Shown: positions 1-10,217, numbered from the stretch's first letter. The stretch is DNA of 64,000 nucleotides from Pyruvatibacter sp. HU-CL02332 (GCF_040362765.1 NZ_BAABWK010000002.1:310001-374000); one strand, 5' to 3'. The notes: generated from the letters alone by a model not told the origin. A program made the numbers and translations.

Positions 1-1
1 C

Positions 2-202
2 CATCGCTTCCGTGCGGTGGACGTGTTGATGACCAATTTTCATCTACCACGCTCGACGCTGTTTGTGCTGGTGTCAGCATTTGCCGGCGTTACAACCATG
101 CGGCAAGCCTATAAGCACGCAATCGACACGGGCTACCGTTTCTATTCCTATGGCGATAGCAGCCTGCTTTTCCCTAATTCTCAGGACAACGCCGCGACAT
201 GA
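2..202 (+). CDS. queA: S-adenosylmethionine:tRNA ribosyltransferase-isomerase, C-terminal end (partial)
   Basis: The frame is open from the window edge and ends at the TGA at 200-202. The visible 66 residues carry the QueA C-terminus, including the stretches [19 protein letters not shown] and AYRFYSYGD-like [14 protein letters not shown], which are highly conserved in this family. QueA transfers and isomerises the ribose of SAM onto 7-aminomethyl-7-deazaguanine in tRNA to make epoxyqueuosine. Its stop overlaps the tgt start by 4 bases (ATGA), so the two genes are translationally coupled and act in the same queuosine pathway. The N-terminal four-fifths lie outside the window. Confidence 0.93.
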   Translation, partial: HRFRAVDVLMTNFHLPRSTLFVLVSAFAGVTTMRQAYKHAIDTGYRFYSYGDSSLLFPNSQDNAAT

Positions 203-1338
203 CGAGCTTTGACTTTCACCTTGATGCGACCGATGGCGAAGCACGGACAGGCCGAATAGAAACGCCGCGCGGCACCATTCGCACGCCAGCGTTTATGCCC
301 GTCGGCACGGCCGGGACGGTCAAAGCGATGACGACAGACACCGTGAAATCAACCGGTGCAGATATCGTTCTGGGCAACACTTATCATCTGATGCTTCGTC
401 CGGGTGCGGAGGAAGTCGCGGCTCTTGGCGGGCTCCACAAGTTCATGAACTGGGACAAACCCATTCTGACGGACTCGGGTGGGTTTCAGGTCTGGTCCCT
501 CGCCAAACTGCGCAAGATGACCGATGAGGGTGTAACTTTTCAAAGCCACATCGATGGCTCAACACATTCGCTGACGCCGGAACGCTCAATCGAAATCCAG
601 TGTCTGCTGGGCGCGGACATTCAGATGATTCTGGATGAATGCACTGACTATCCTGCGACCCGCGAACAGGCCCAATCCAGCATGGATCTAACCACGCGAT
701 GGGCGAAACGCTCCAAGCAGGCCTTTGCAGATCAACCTCACCGTAAGGAAGGTCAGGCGCTGTTCGGCATCGTGCAGGGCTCGACGTATCCAGATCTGCG
801 CCTGCAACATGCTGAGGCTCTGGTGGATATCGGTTTTCACGGCTATGCCCTTGGGGGGCTGTCGGTGGGGGAAGAGCAGGGCGCCATGCTGGAAACGGTC
901 GAAGCCGTCGCTCCGGCGCTGCCAAAACAGCAGCCTCGTTACCTCATGGGCGTCGGCACGCCGGAGGATCTGGTGGAGGCCGTTCGGCGGGGCATTGATA
1001 TGTTCGACTGCGTGATGCCGACGCGGTCTGGCCGCCATGGGCAGGCGTTTACGCGCCACGGGCGGGTTGCCCTTAAAAATGCCCGGCATGGCGCTGATCC
1101 TCGGCCGCTGGACGCGGACAGTCCCTGCGAGGCCTCGAATCTCTATTCGCGGGCCTACCTCCACCACCTTTACAAAAGCGGTGAGTATCTGGCCGCCATG
1201 CTCATCACCTGGAACAACGTGGCCTACTATCAGTGGTTAATGGCGCAGATGCGCGCCGCGATTGCCGAGGGCCGGTTTGAGGCGTTTGTGACCGATTTTT
1301 ATGCCCAACGCGAAGCAGGCGACATAGACCCCATTTAG
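199..1338 (+). CDS. tgt: tRNA-guanine transglycosylase (queuosine pathway), zinc site degenerate
   Basis: 379 residues, full length for bacterial Tgt, which exchanges guanine-34 for preQ1 in GUN anticodon tRNAs. The substrate-binding DSGGFQV motif lies near residue 91, and the predicted nucleophile is Asp270 in MFDCVMPTR. The C-terminus aligns without gaps to E. coli Tgt (PLDA...YSRAYLHHL...YYQ...LMA). However, the structural zinc motif C-x-C-x2-C...H reads S308-P-C310-E-A-S313 and N339, so three of four ligands are missing. The rest of the protein looks intact and it is coupled to queA, so it is probably functional without this zinc. Such loss may be a lineage trait; I cannot check how widespread it is. 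Confidence 0.96.
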   Translation: MTSFDFHLDATDGEARTGRIETPRGTIRTPAFMPVGTAGTVKAMTTDTVKSTGADIVLGNTYHLMLRPGAEEVAALGGLHKFMNWDKPILTDSGGFQVWSLAKLRKMTDEGVTFQSHIDGSTHSLTPERSIEIQCLLGADIQMILDECTDYPATREQAQSSMDLTTRWAKRSKQAFADQPHRKEGQALFGIVQGSTYPDLRLQHAEALVDIGFHGYALGGLSVGEEQGAMLETVEAVAPALPKQQPRYLMGVGTPEDLVEAVRRGIDMFDCVMPTRSGRHGQAFTRHGRVALKNARHGADPRPLDADSPCEASNLYSRAYLHHLYKSGEYLAAMLITWNNVAYYQWLMAQMRAAIAEGRFEAFVTDFYAQREAGDIDPI

Positions 1339-1475
1339 GGACCCATTTGGGCCAGCATTTGAGCAGCCCAGACCCGACAAAATGGCGCGGAATTGCAGGT
1401 TGACCGCAGCGCTTTGCGCCCCTAGTTTCCCGCCACACATGCACGCCGGGCCTTGCAACCCGCAGAGCACTAAGT

Positions 1476-1551
1476 GGGCCCGTAGCTCAGCTGGTAGAGC
1501 GGCTGACTTTTAATCAGTAGGTCACAGGTTCGAACCCTGTCGGGCTCACCA
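1476..1551 (+). tRNA. tRNA-Lys (anticodon TTT)
   Basis: A complete 76-base cloverleaf with encoded CCA. The acceptor stem 1476-1482 (GGGCCCG) pairs with 1541-1547 (CGGGCTC, one G-T). The D arm contains AGCTGGTAGAGC, the anticodon stem GCTGA/TCAGT (1502-1506, 1514-1518) encloses loop CTTTTAA with anticodon TTT at 1509-1511, and the T arm has GGTTCGAACCC. It stands alone between tgt and a small membrane protein gene, with no second tRNA beside it. Confidence 0.98.
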
Positions 1552-1645
1552 CTCTCTCTTTTCCAAGACACGCCAAAATAGACAGCCCCCCTTTGGGGAT
1601 GCCGCTATGCTGGAGAACTATGGAAATGGGCGAGGGGACATCTCA

Positions 1646-1978
1646 ATGACAAAACGGACTTTTGAATTCTTGGTTCTGGCGGCAGGGCTCGGTTTCACCT
1701 TGGCCTTTGCGGTTATCGTGGTCCCCCCCTTGTTCGAATCCGGCGACATCATTGGTGCGTTTGGTGCGGGGTTTGTGAATCCCTATGCCTCGGGCTACTC
1801 GCTGGACACTATCCTGTGCGGCGTCATTCTCGCGATCTGGGTCCTGTATGAGCGCAGTGCCCACGGGATTGCCCATGGCTGGATTGTTCTGCCACTCATT
1901 CTTGTGCCCGGTGTCGCCACGGCCTTTGCGCTTTACCTTGTTATCAGAACCCGAAGCGGGGCTGTATCGAACGCCTGA
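1646..1978 (+). CDS. Small three-helix membrane protein, DUF2834-like
   Basis: 110 residues with three evident hydrophobic segments (about residues 8-27, 52-68 and 77-97) separated by short polar loops; the middle loop FESGDIIGAFGAGFVNPYASGYSLD is typical of DUF2834 membrane proteins. The function of that family is unknown. A longer reading from 1607 exists, but GAGGGG at about 1633 gives a good ribosome site for the ATG at 1646, and the extra residues look like untranslated sequence. It follows the tRNA gene and precedes a TPR gene by 68 bases. Family assignment is from pattern only. Confidence 0.7.
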   Translation: MTKRTFEFLVLAAGLGFTLAFAVIVVPPLFESGDIIGAFGAGFVNPYASGYSLDTILCGVILAIWVLYERSAHGIAHGWIVLPLILVPGVATAFALYLVIRTRSGAVSNA

Positions 1979-2046
1979 CGGCGGCTTTAAGCTGTGCTTT
2001 AGTTTCAACATACGAGCAATTCCTCTCGAAACTCGGAGCTTAGTCT

Positions 2047-2937
2047 GTGCGTAACCTGTTGACCTGGATCGGGACCATCGGATTTCTCGGCGCTGTGGGC
2101 TATTTCGCGCCAACATTTGCACCGACCTTCCTTCAGTCCACGCTTTTCGAGCAAGGCAACTCTGAGCAGAACCAAGCCTTTGAGGACTGTCGGTCCGGCG
2201 ACACGGCCCGGCAAATCGAAGGGTGTGGCTGGCTGATCGAAAATCGGGACGGTCTAAGCAACGAAGATTTGTCGATGGCATTCCACAATCGCGGGCAGGG
2301 GCATTCAGAGACCGACAACCACGAACAGGCGTTTGCGGACTATGATGAGGCCATTCGTCTGGAACCGGACGATTACATCACATACTACGTGCGTGGATTT
2401 CTTCATCAGTACCGGGAGGACTATGAGGCAGCCGTTGCCGACTACACGCTGGCGCTGGAGCTGGAAACAGAGGACCCGGACGTTTATCGGGATCGGGCCT
2501 TAGCGCTTTACTATGTGGGCAAATACGAAGAAAGCCTGCCGGACCTCTATGCCGCGCTGAAGATTGACCCAAACCATGCAGAGACACTCAACTCGTTGGC
2601 ATGGACGCTGTTGTCGTTGGGACGACCGGAACAGGCGCTGCCTGTATCCGCAAAGTCGCTTGAGGAAGACGGGGAGAAATCCGCCAACTCGCTTGATACC
2701 TATGCACACATCATGGCGGAGCTTGGTCGGCAACAAGAAGCGTTGGAGTATTTTGTAAAAGCAGCCCGCATGGGTGACACCTACTATGTGCGGCAGATAC
2801 AGCAGGCCCTGTCAGCCAAAGGCTTTATGTCCTCGCCGCCTGATGGCGTCATGACCGGACGAACGCGCGAAGCGCTCAAGGCCTGCATCGCCCAGAACTG
2901 TCAATTGCAGCTGACAGAGCCCGACACGGGCAGCTGA
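2047..2937 (+). CDS. Membrane-anchored TPR protein with C-terminal peptidoglycan-binding-like segment
   Basis: 296 residues starting at GTG, with GGAG about 9 bases upstream. Residues 4-28 form a signal anchor or uncleaved signal peptide. Residues 80-185 hold three clear tetratricopeptide repeats (for example AFADYDEAIRLEPDDYITYYVRG and AVADYTLALELETEDPDVYRDRA), followed by a fourth, less regular pair. Residues 245-285 (VRQIQQALSAKGF...DGVMTGRTREALKACI) match the pattern of PG_binding_1 domains, which bind cell-wall glycan. TPR repeats mediate protein-protein contacts, so a periplasmic scaffold facing the wall is likely. No specific function is recognised. Confidence 0.78.
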   Translation: MRNLLTWIGTIGFLGAVGYFAPTFAPTFLQSTLFEQGNSEQNQAFEDCRSGDTARQIEGCGWLIENRDGLSNEDLSMAFHNRGQGHSETDNHEQAFADYDEAIRLEPDDYITYYVRGFLHQYREDYEAAVADYTLALELETEDPDVYRDRALALYYVGKYEESLPDLYAALKIDPNHAETLNSLAWTLLSLGRPEQALPVSAKSLEEDGEKSANSLDTYAHIMAELGRQQEALEYFVKAARMGDTYYVRQIQQALSAKGFMSSPPDGVMTGRTREALKACIAQNCQLQLTEPDTGS

Positions 2938-2962
2938 TTTCGGGTCTTAGATTTAGTCACAG

Positions 2963-2997
2963 AAAAGGCCGGGCTCCGCATTGGAACCCGGCCTTTT
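2963..2997. terminator. Bidirectional rho-independent terminator
   Basis: A stem AAAAGGCCGGG...TCC / GGAACCCGGCCTTTT with a single C-A mismatch and a five-base loop lies between two convergent genes. The A-run on the left and T-run on the right make it usable from both strands. Confidence 0.88.
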
Positions 2998-3013
2998 GCA
3001 TAGCGTTCAGGAA

Positions 3014-3421
3014 TTAGTGGCTGACGCCGGGCTCCATGCCTTTGGCCTGGTCGATCCATTTGGTAACCATGGACTCACTGGGCACCTGACGTGTGAGGCT
3101 CTTTTCGTCGTTGGTCTTTTGGAGCGCTTCAGCCAGGTTGGCTGCATTGCGGTGCTTCAGCTCTTTGACGGTGTCCACGCCAGCAGCTTCCAGAAGCTCG
3201 GCGTACTCACCGCCGATGCCTGAAATACGCATCAGGTCTGAGTGGTTGACCCATTTCAGGATCAGTTTTTCAGAGATGTCGGTTTTTGCCGCAATCTCGC
3301 CGCGGCCCTTTTTTCCGCCACCGGCTTCCAGCAGATCGCCGGTTGTGGTGATGTTGGCTGTGGCAAGTTTTTCAGCATAGGCAGGACCTACACCTTCTAT
3401 GTCTTCAATCGGATAGCTCAC
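3014..3421 (-). CDS. DUF4332-type helix-hairpin-helix protein
   Basis: About 135 residues. I place the start at the GTG at 3421, because GAGGAAGGAAG sits just upstream; an ATG at 3448 would run through that ribosome site. Two tandem helix-hairpin-helix-like repeats are visible: IEDIEGVGPAYAEKLATANI near the N-terminus and LMRISGIGGEYAELLEAAGV near residue 65, the arrangement found in DUF4332 proteins. Such motifs usually contact DNA or RNA without sequence specificity, but the role of this family is not established. It converges on the TPR gene and shares its terminator. Confidence 0.78.
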   Translation of the reverse strand: MSYPIEDIEGVGPAYAEKLATANITTTGDLLEAGGGKKGRGEIAAKTDISEKLILKWVNHSDLMRISGIGGEYAELLEAAGVDTVKELKHRNAANLAEALQKTNDEKSLTRQVPSESMVTKWIDQAKGMEPGVSH

Positions 3422-3562
3422 GGGTATTCTTCCTTCCTCAGGGGTCAATCAGCCCCGTTCGATCAGGGACTTGGTAATACTTTGCAGCGAGTTTACGGCG
3501 ATTCCAAGCCCGCAGGAGCAGCAAGTTGGATATCAAATCTGACATGATGTCAGCCTCGGTTT

Positions 3563-3580
3563 TGCCCCGTTTTAGGGGCA
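3563..3580. other. Short inverted repeat between divergent genes
   Basis: TGCCCC, six bases (GTTTTA), GGGGCA: a perfect 6-base inverted repeat in the 208-base gap between the DUF4332 gene and the DUF1007-NicO pair. It could be an operator or a leader hairpin for the metal transporter genes 50 bases downstream. It does not match the known RcnR consensus as I remember it, so the role is open. Confidence 0.35.
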
Positions 3581-3629
3581 TACTCATTCATCTGATTTGT
3601 CGGAGTCGGCACAATTGAGGCTGCTTATC

Positions 3630-4301
3630 GTGAAACGCATTCACCTTGCCATCTGGGCCATGCTGGCGGCTCTTGCCATCGGCGCGCCTTCCGCGACCGC
3701 GCATCCGCATGTCTGGATCGACATGACCGTTTCATCCGTGTTCGGGGATGAGGGCAAGCTCACAGGCTTCACCCATGTCTGGGCGTTTGATGAGTTCTAT
3801 ACGGTGTTTCAGCTTGAAGGGTTTGAGCTGTCATCAGGCGACAAGCCCAGCCAGGAGCAGTTAGACAAATATGCCGTCGAGATGACCGACAGCATTGCCC
3901 AGTTTGGTTATCTGATGCGGATAGAGGGCAGGGACGGTCGCCTTGATGTGGACGCCGGCAACCAAAGCGCCCGGGTGCGACCGGACCAGCGGCTTGAGCT
4001 TACCTTTACCGTTGATCTCAAACAGCCCGTGGATGCCACAGACTGGCCGGTCAGGTATTCAGTGTATGATCCTGACTATTACATTGAGATGCTGCACGAA
4101 AAGGGCACTGGCGTGCTTATGACAGGCAACCCGCCGGCGACCTGCACCATGGATGTGGACCGCCCGTCGCCGACCTTTGAGATGATCAGCCTTGCAGCCT
4201 CTCTGGACAGAATGGACCAGGGACCGGATACACTCGGTGCTGCCTTTGCTGAAAATGTCACCATTGATTGCCGCCCTGAAGAGGCCCGTAGTGCTGAGTA
4301 G
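3630..4301 (+). CDS. DUF1007 family periplasmic protein, partner of the NicO transporter
   Basis: About 223 residues from the GTG at 3630 (GAGG 9 bases upstream); a TTG at 3597 is the alternative. The signal peptide is MKRIHLAIWAMLAALAIG... with cleavage after SATA, exposing the N-terminal HPHVWIDM, the hallmark of DUF1007. This family occurs next to NicO/RcnA-type nickel-cobalt permeases and is thought to be their periplasmic component; the N-terminal His-x-His could bind metal, which is inference. The gene overlaps the following permease by 11 bases, consistent with a two-gene operon. Confidence 0.87.
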   Translation: MKRIHLAIWAMLAALAIGAPSATAHPHVWIDMTVSSVFGDEGKLTGFTHVWAFDEFYTVFQLEGFELSSGDKPSQEQLDKYAVEMTDSIAQFGYLMRIEGRDGRLDVDAGNQSARVRPDQRLELTFTVDLKQPVDATDWPVRYSVYDPDYYIEMLHEKGTGVLMTGNPPATCTMDVDRPSPTFEMISLAASLDRMDQGPDTLGAAFAENVTIDCRPEEARSAE

Positions 4302-5400
4302 ATTGATCCGGCCCGCTGGCGTATTGCTGGCCTTTGCACTTGCATTCAGTGTCATCCTCAGCCTGCCGTGGGCGTCCCATGCGTCCGCTCAGCTTGGCGT
4401 GGAGCGCCAGGAAACGGCTCCGGTGGAAACGGCTGAAACACCCGTCAATACTGAAGTAGAAGCATCATTCCTCACGCGAACGATTCTATATATTCAAAGC
4501 GAGCAGCAACGTTTGCACCGCAGCCTCGCCGGGGCCATTCGGACCTTGAAGGATGAAGGCTCAGCGAGTGCGGCGTGGGCCCTCATCGCGCTGTCTTTTC
4601 TCTATGGGGTGTTTCATGCGGCAGGCCCTGGCCATGGCAAGGCGGTCTTGTCCACCTATCTTGTCACGCAGCCTACTGCTCTCAAGCGAAGCCTTCTGCT
4701 GGCAGCAGCCTCATCCTTTATGCAGGGCGTGACCGCCATCGTGGTTGTGACCGTCATCATTGCCATCTTCGGTCTGGCACTCAGAACCTCGGGCGTCATT
4801 GTTCAATGGCTTGAAGCTGCAAGCTTTGCGCTGGTGGCAGTGGTCGGGCTCTGGCTCGTGTGGAGGTCAGCCAAAGCGCTGGCACCGCGGTTTGGGTTCA
4901 GCCTTGGGGCACCGGGTCACCATCATCATGACCACGCACATGGTCATGCTCACAGCCATGACCATCATCACGATCACGATCACGATCACGATCATGAGCA
5001 CGGGCCGGACTGCGGACATACACATTTCCCGACGCCCGAAGAGAGCATGAATGCCGGGTCGCTTAGGGAAATGGTGGGGATTGTTCTGTCGATTGGTATC
5101 CGCCCATGTTCCGGCGCCATTCTGGTTCTGGTTTTTGCTCAAGTGCTCGGGATGACTTTTGCCGGCATTGCAGCCGTTCTTGCCATGTCAGCAGGCACAG
5201 CCATTGCGGTCGCGCTGATCGCGCTTGCCGCCGTTGGCCTGCGGGACGGTGCCTGGGCGCTGACCCGGCTTGACGATGCGCGCGTGGAAGTCGCGGTTCA
5301 TAGCCTTGCGGTTCTTGGTGGGATGCTCCTGCTGGTCATGGGCACGCTCTTTGCCATTGCCAGCGCAACACAACCCAGCGGTGCAATGCTGGGTATTTGA
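4291..5400 (+). CDS. NicO/RcnA-family nickel-cobalt transporter with His-rich loop
   Basis: 369 residues from GTG 4291, with GAAGAGG six bases upstream; the longer reading from 4192 would lie inside the DUF1007 gene. After an N-terminal hydrophobic segment and a periplasmic stretch come six or so membrane segments. The family motif HAAGPGHGK is near residue 109. A cytosolic loop of about 38 residues (roughly 211-248) is almost entirely His, Asp and Gly, a metal-binding region typical of RcnA-like proteins. The second conserved half begins at GIVLSIGIRPCSGAILVL. Direction (export versus uptake) cannot be told from sequence; RcnA homologues export. Confidence 0.9.
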   Translation: MLSRLIRPAGVLLAFALAFSVILSLPWASHASAQLGVERQETAPVETAETPVNTEVEASFLTRTILYIQSEQQRLHRSLAGAIRTLKDEGSASAAWALIALSFLYGVFHAAGPGHGKAVLSTYLVTQPTALKRSLLLAAASSFMQGVTAIVVVTVIIAIFGLALRTSGVIVQWLEAASFALVAVVGLWLVWRSAKALAPRFGFSLGAPGHHHHDHAHGHAHSHDHHHDHDHDHDHEHGPDCGHTHFPTPEESMNAGSLREMVGIVLSIGIRPCSGAILVLVFAQVLGMTFAGIAAVLAMSAGTAIAVALIALAAVGLRDGAWALTRLDDARVEVAVHSLAVLGGMLLLVMGTLFAIASATQPSGAMLGI

Positions 5401-5516
5401 CCCTCGACGGTTCTTCGGGCACACGCTTCTACAGGCATTGTCGGACTTGAAAGCGCTCAGCATCGCTGACCTCAGGTCGCGCCAATCGCGCGGGTGGCTT
5501 TTGGGGGGAACCACAC

Positions 5517-7634
5517 ATGTTTTCAAAATGGGCAAAACGAATTGTTGCTGCGGCGTTTGTGCTTGCAGTCGGATGGTGGCTGTTCTCCGGGGAAGACGAC
5601 GAACGGCTTTTTGCATCGGCTCTGACTGAGGCCGACTACCTGCAACCGACCCCGCTGATCGTCAATCCGCGTGGCCGAGACACCGTCAGCCTTAATGGCC
5701 CGTGGAACATAATCATCGACCCGCAAGATCGCGGGCTGCCTACACGCGCATTGGGTCTCACGCTGCCTGGCTTCTTCGAAAACCTTCAGGACACCGGCCC
5801 CATGGAGCTGGTGGAATACAGGTTTGACGAGTCGGAGAAACTGCAAGTGCCCGGCGACTGGAACACCCAGCGCGAGGATCTGTTCTGGTACAAGGAACGC
5901 GTCTGGTATCAGCGCTACTTTGATGTAGCCAGGCAAGACACCCAGTCTTACCACCTGTATTTTGGTGCCGCTCACTATGAGGCACACGTCGCCGTGAATG
6001 GGGTTTACGCGGGAACCCACAAGGGCGGTTTCACGCCTTTCAATCTCGATGTGACCGACCTTTTGGTAGACGGGCAAAACAGCGTCGTTGTTTCGGTAAG
6101 TTCGAAACTGAACCATGGGACCGTGCCAACCGCCAACACGGACTGGTTCAACTATGGTGGCCTGACGCGTGACGTCATGCTGGTAAGCACGCCGAGCATT
6201 TTCATTCAGGACTATGAGGTGACTTTGCTGGATGAGGTCACGAAGGACATTCGTGTAGCCATTGACCTCAACCAGCCCCTGCGGGATGTGCCTGTAAGCG
6301 TCAAAATCGCCGAGCTGAATGCAGATATCAGCATGACAACGGATCGCGATGGCCATGCGGAAGCGCGCCTTACTGCGCCAAACGCAATGCTGTGGTCCCC
6401 GGAAACCCCTAACCTGTACGACGTGACGCTGGAGACCGGAGGGGCAGAAATCCAGGACCGGATTGGACTTCGCACCATTCGTGTGGAGGGCGACCGGATC
6501 CTGCTCAACGGTCAACCCGTTTTCCTGCGCGGTATGTCAGCACATGAAGAAACCACGACCCGGTACGGTCGCAATGCAACACCGGATGACGGCAAGGCGG
6601 TCCTTTCGTTGATCAAGGAATTGGGTGGCAACTACGTCAGGCTCGCGCACTATCCGCACAACGCCCATACCGTCAAACTGGCGGACGAGATGGGGCTGAT
6701 GGTTTGGTCAGAGATACCTGTCTATTGGGACGTGGACTGGCATGATACCGGCAGCCTCGCGGATGCCCGGAACCAGTTGGAAGAGATGATCACACGGGAC
6801 CGCAACCGGGCCTCAGTGATCACGTGGTCGATCGGGAATGAAACACCGAATTCTGACGCACGCCTTTCATTCATGGAAAATCTCGCGGACCATGCCAGGG
6901 CCGTGGACAGCACCCGGCCGGTGTCAGCGGCGCTGGTGGGCGATGAGGTTGGCCAGCAACTCGGACAGGCCATTGCGGTTCGGGCCCTGACGTCTGACGA
7001 CACACCGGAAGCGACAAAACAGGCCATCCGGGAATTCCTGGGACCTCTCAACAGCTGGCTGCTGGATCAAGCACTCGCGTGGGAGATCATCGATCCACAA
7101 GCGCCGATCATTATTGAGCTGGAAGACCCACTGGGCGACAGCGTCGATATTGTCGGCATCAATGAATATATCGGCTGGTACTACGCCGCCTTCCTTTCGC
7201 CAGTGTTCGATATTCCGGAGGCAGAACTGCGAGAGCAGATGTTTGAGCTGACGCCCAACATCACCCTCCGCAATGCATACGGAAAGCCGCTCGTCATCAG
7301 TGAAACAGGGGCTGGCGCCGTGGCTGGCCGACGCGACGCGGACATGTCCATCTGGTCTGAGGATTATCAGGCCAAGGTCTATGAACGGCAGATCGAAATG
7401 CTTCAGAATTCTGACCAACTGGCGGGCCTGTCGCCATGGATCATCAAGGATTTCAGATCCGCCATGCGACCGCTGAATGGTGTTCAGGACTTCTGGAACC
7501 GCAAAGGCCTTGTCTCCGAAACGGGTGAGCGCAAAGCCGCCTTTCATGTGCTAAAGGCTTATTATCAGGGTTTGGCTGCATCCGAAGCTGCACAGTCAGA
7601 ACCGCCGCAAAACGCTAACGACGAACTGGAATAA
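5517..7634 (+). CDS. Membrane-anchored glycoside hydrolase family 2 protein (beta-galactosidase/glucuronidase-like)
   Basis: 705 residues. Residues 8-24 form a signal anchor. A sugar-binding jelly-roll domain (about 60-215, with LNGPWNIIID and VPGDWN) is followed by an immunoglobulin-like domain (about 225-325) and the TIM barrel. The family 2 acid/base is Glu442 in SIGNETP and the nucleophile is probably Glu596 in PLVISETGAG. The HYPHN motif of the barrel is also present. GH2 enzymes remove beta-galactosyl, glucuronosyl or mannosyl residues; the substrate here is unknown. It has a strong GGGGGG(A) ribosome site. It stands alone, without sugar transporters or regulators, and is followed after 7 bases by the formaldehyde dehydrogenase gene. 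Confidence 0.9.
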   Translation: MFSKWAKRIVAAAFVLAVGWWLFSGEDDERLFASALTEADYLQPTPLIVNPRGRDTVSLNGPWNIIIDPQDRGLPTRALGLTLPGFFENLQDTGPMELVEYRFDESEKLQVPGDWNTQREDLFWYKERVWYQRYFDVARQDTQSYHLYFGAAHYEAHVAVNGVYAGTHKGGFTPFNLDVTDLLVDGQNSVVVSVSSKLNHGTVPTANTDWFNYGGLTRDVMLVSTPSIFIQDYEVTLLDEVTKDIRVAIDLNQPLRDVPVSVKIAELNADISMTTDRDGHAEARLTAPNAMLWSPETPNLYDVTLETGGAEIQDRIGLRTIRVEGDRILLNGQPVFLRGMSAHEETTTRYGRNATPDDGKAVLSLIKELGGNYVRLAHYPHNAHTVKLADEMGLMVWSEIPVYWDVDWHDTGSLADARNQLEEMITRDRNRASVITWSIGNETPNSDARLSFMENLADHARAVDSTRPVSAALVGDEVGQQLGQAIAVRALTSDDTPEATKQAIREFLGPLNSWLLDQALAWEIIDPQAPIIIELEDPLGDSVDIVGINEYIGWYYAAFLSPVFDIPEAELREQMFELTPNITLRNAYGKPLVISETGAGAVAGRRDADMSIWSEDYQAKVYERQIEMLQNSDQLAGLSPWIIKDFRSAMRPLNGVQDFWNRKGLVSETGERKAAFHVLKAYYQGLAASEAAQSEPPQNANDELE

Positions 7635-7641
7635 TCCAACT

Positions 7642-8751
<1,110 letters not shown>

Positions 8752-8752
8752 A

Positions 8753-8782
8753 AAAAGGCCGCTGCGGGTGCAGCGGCCTTTT
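8753..8782. terminator. Bidirectional rho-independent terminator
   Basis: AAAAGGCCGCTGC, loop GGGT, GCAGCGGCCTTTT: a perfect 13-base stem between the convergent frmA and aldehyde dehydrogenase genes, beginning two bases after the frmA stop. Confidence 0.95.
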
Positions 8783-8807
8783 CCAATTCCGGATTCAGAT
8801 CAGGTGC

Positions 8808-10217
8808 TTAGCGCGCCATGTTGATGATCTTGAGTTGGGTGAATTCCTCAAGGCCATCGGCGCCGAGCTCAGCGCCGACACCTGACATCTTGGAACCACC
8901 AAACGGGATCATCGGGTCCAGTTCGGCGTGCTTGTTCACCCAGATGGTACCGGCGTCCATCTTGTCAGCCAGTGCGTAGGCACGGTCTGTGTCCTTGGCC
9001 CAAACGGAGCCGCCAAGTCCATAAGGCGACGCATTGGCGCGGGCGACCGCATCATCGGCATCAGAGTATTTGATGACCGGGAGAACCGGGCCGAACTGCT
9101 CCTCATCCACAAGGCGCGTGCCGTCTTCGATGTCGCGCACAATGGTCGGGCGGATGAAATAGCCTTTTTGATCAGGCGTCGTGCCACCGGCAATGATGTT
9201 GCCGGAGTCACGGGCGTCTTCGATCAGGTCTTTGACCTTGTCGTACTGCATCTTGTTCTGGAGTGGCCCAAGCTGGGTGCCCTGTTCCAGACCGTCACCG
9301 ATGATGGCTTCCTCAGCCAGCTTGGCAAGCTCGGCACACATCTCATCATAGATGCTTTCATGCACATACAGACGCTTCATGGCGATGCAGACCTGACCGG
9401 AATTCTGGAATGCGGACTGGAAGAGCTGTGGTGCGGCTTCCTTGGGGTCCACATCATCCAGCACGATACCGGCATCGTTGCCGCCGAGTTCCAGTGTCAC
9501 GCGCTTCAAGAGTTTGGCTGCTCCTTCCATCACCTTGGCACCGGTTGCAGTTGAGCCTGTGAATGACACCTTGCGAATGTCAGGATGGGCCGTCAGCGGC
9601 GCACCCAGATCGTTTGCATCCGTGATGACGTTCACAACACCAGCAGGCACGATCTCTTTGAGGAGGCCGGCGAGCTTGAGTGTGGTGAGCGGCGTAGTCG
9701 GGGCTGGCTTCAGCACAAGCGTGTTACCGGCAAGCAGCGCTGGTGGCAGCTTGAACGCCATGAGGATCATCGGGAAGTTCCACGGCACGATGGCGCCGAT
9801 GACACCCAGCGGTTTGCGGTGGGCCTCAACCCGGCGGCCTTCATTGTCGTCCAGCACTTTGACCGGCATATCCAGCGTTGCGAAGTAACGCATAAAGGCA
9901 ACTGTGCCGAGCACTTCACCGGTTGCATCCGGCAGGGGCTTACCCTGTTCCTGGGTCAGCAGACGGGCAAAGTCTTCGGCTTCCGCTTCAATAGCATTGG
10001 CGATGGCATTGATGACGGTGCGGCGCTGCTCAATCGGTGTGGCTGCCCACGCCGGGAATGCGGCTTTTGCAGCGGCTACCGCGTCATTGAGTTGCCCTTC
10101 GGAGGCACGGGGTGCCTTGGTAATCACGCCTTCGGTGGCTGGATTGACAACATCCATCGTGCTGTCGCCGTCCACCAGATTGCCGCCAATCAGCAGCTTG
10201 TATGCCTGTTCCGCCAT
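8808..10217 (-). CDS. NAD(P)-dependent aldehyde dehydrogenase
   Basis: 469 residues with the full ALDH fold. The cofactor motif VPWNFPM is near 144-150, FTGSTATG near 219-226, the general base Glu243 lies in LELGGND, and the catalytic Cys277 in NSGQVC. The C-terminal PFGGSKMSGVGAELG is also conserved. It oxidises an aldehyde to the acid; the closest pattern is the broad ALDH class that includes succinate-semialdehyde and aromatic aldehyde enzymes, and the substrate is not predictable. It lies 91 bases downstream of the AbgT transporter gene on the same strand, so co-transcription is possible. Confidence 0.92.
   Translation of the reverse strand: MAEQAYKLLIGGNLVDGDSTMDVVNPATEGVITKAPRASEGQLNDAVAAAKAAFPAWAATPIEQRRTVINAIANAIEAEAEDFARLLTQEQGKPLPDATGEVLGTVAFMRYFATLDMPVKVLDDNEGRRVEAHRKPLGVIGAIVPWNFPMILMAFKLPPALLAGNTLVLKPAPTTPLTTLKLAGLLKEIVPAGVVNVITDANDLGAPLTAHPDIRKVSFTGSTATGAKVMEGAAKLLKRVTLELGGNDAGIVLDDVDPKEAAPQLFQSAFQNSGQVCIAMKRLYVHESIYDEMCAELAKLAEEAIIGDGLEQGTQLGPLQNKMQYDKVKDLIEDARDSGNIIAGGTTPDQKGYFIRPTIVRDIEDGTRLVDEEQFGPVLPVIKYSDADDAVARANASPYGLGGSVWAKDTDRAYALADKMDAGTIWVNKHAELDPMIPFGGSKMSGVGAELGADGLEEFTQLKIINMAR

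Noticed and set aside
5523-6515. 330-codon minus-strand frame
   Set aside because: Shadow of the GH2 gene, a common result of GC-rich codon use.
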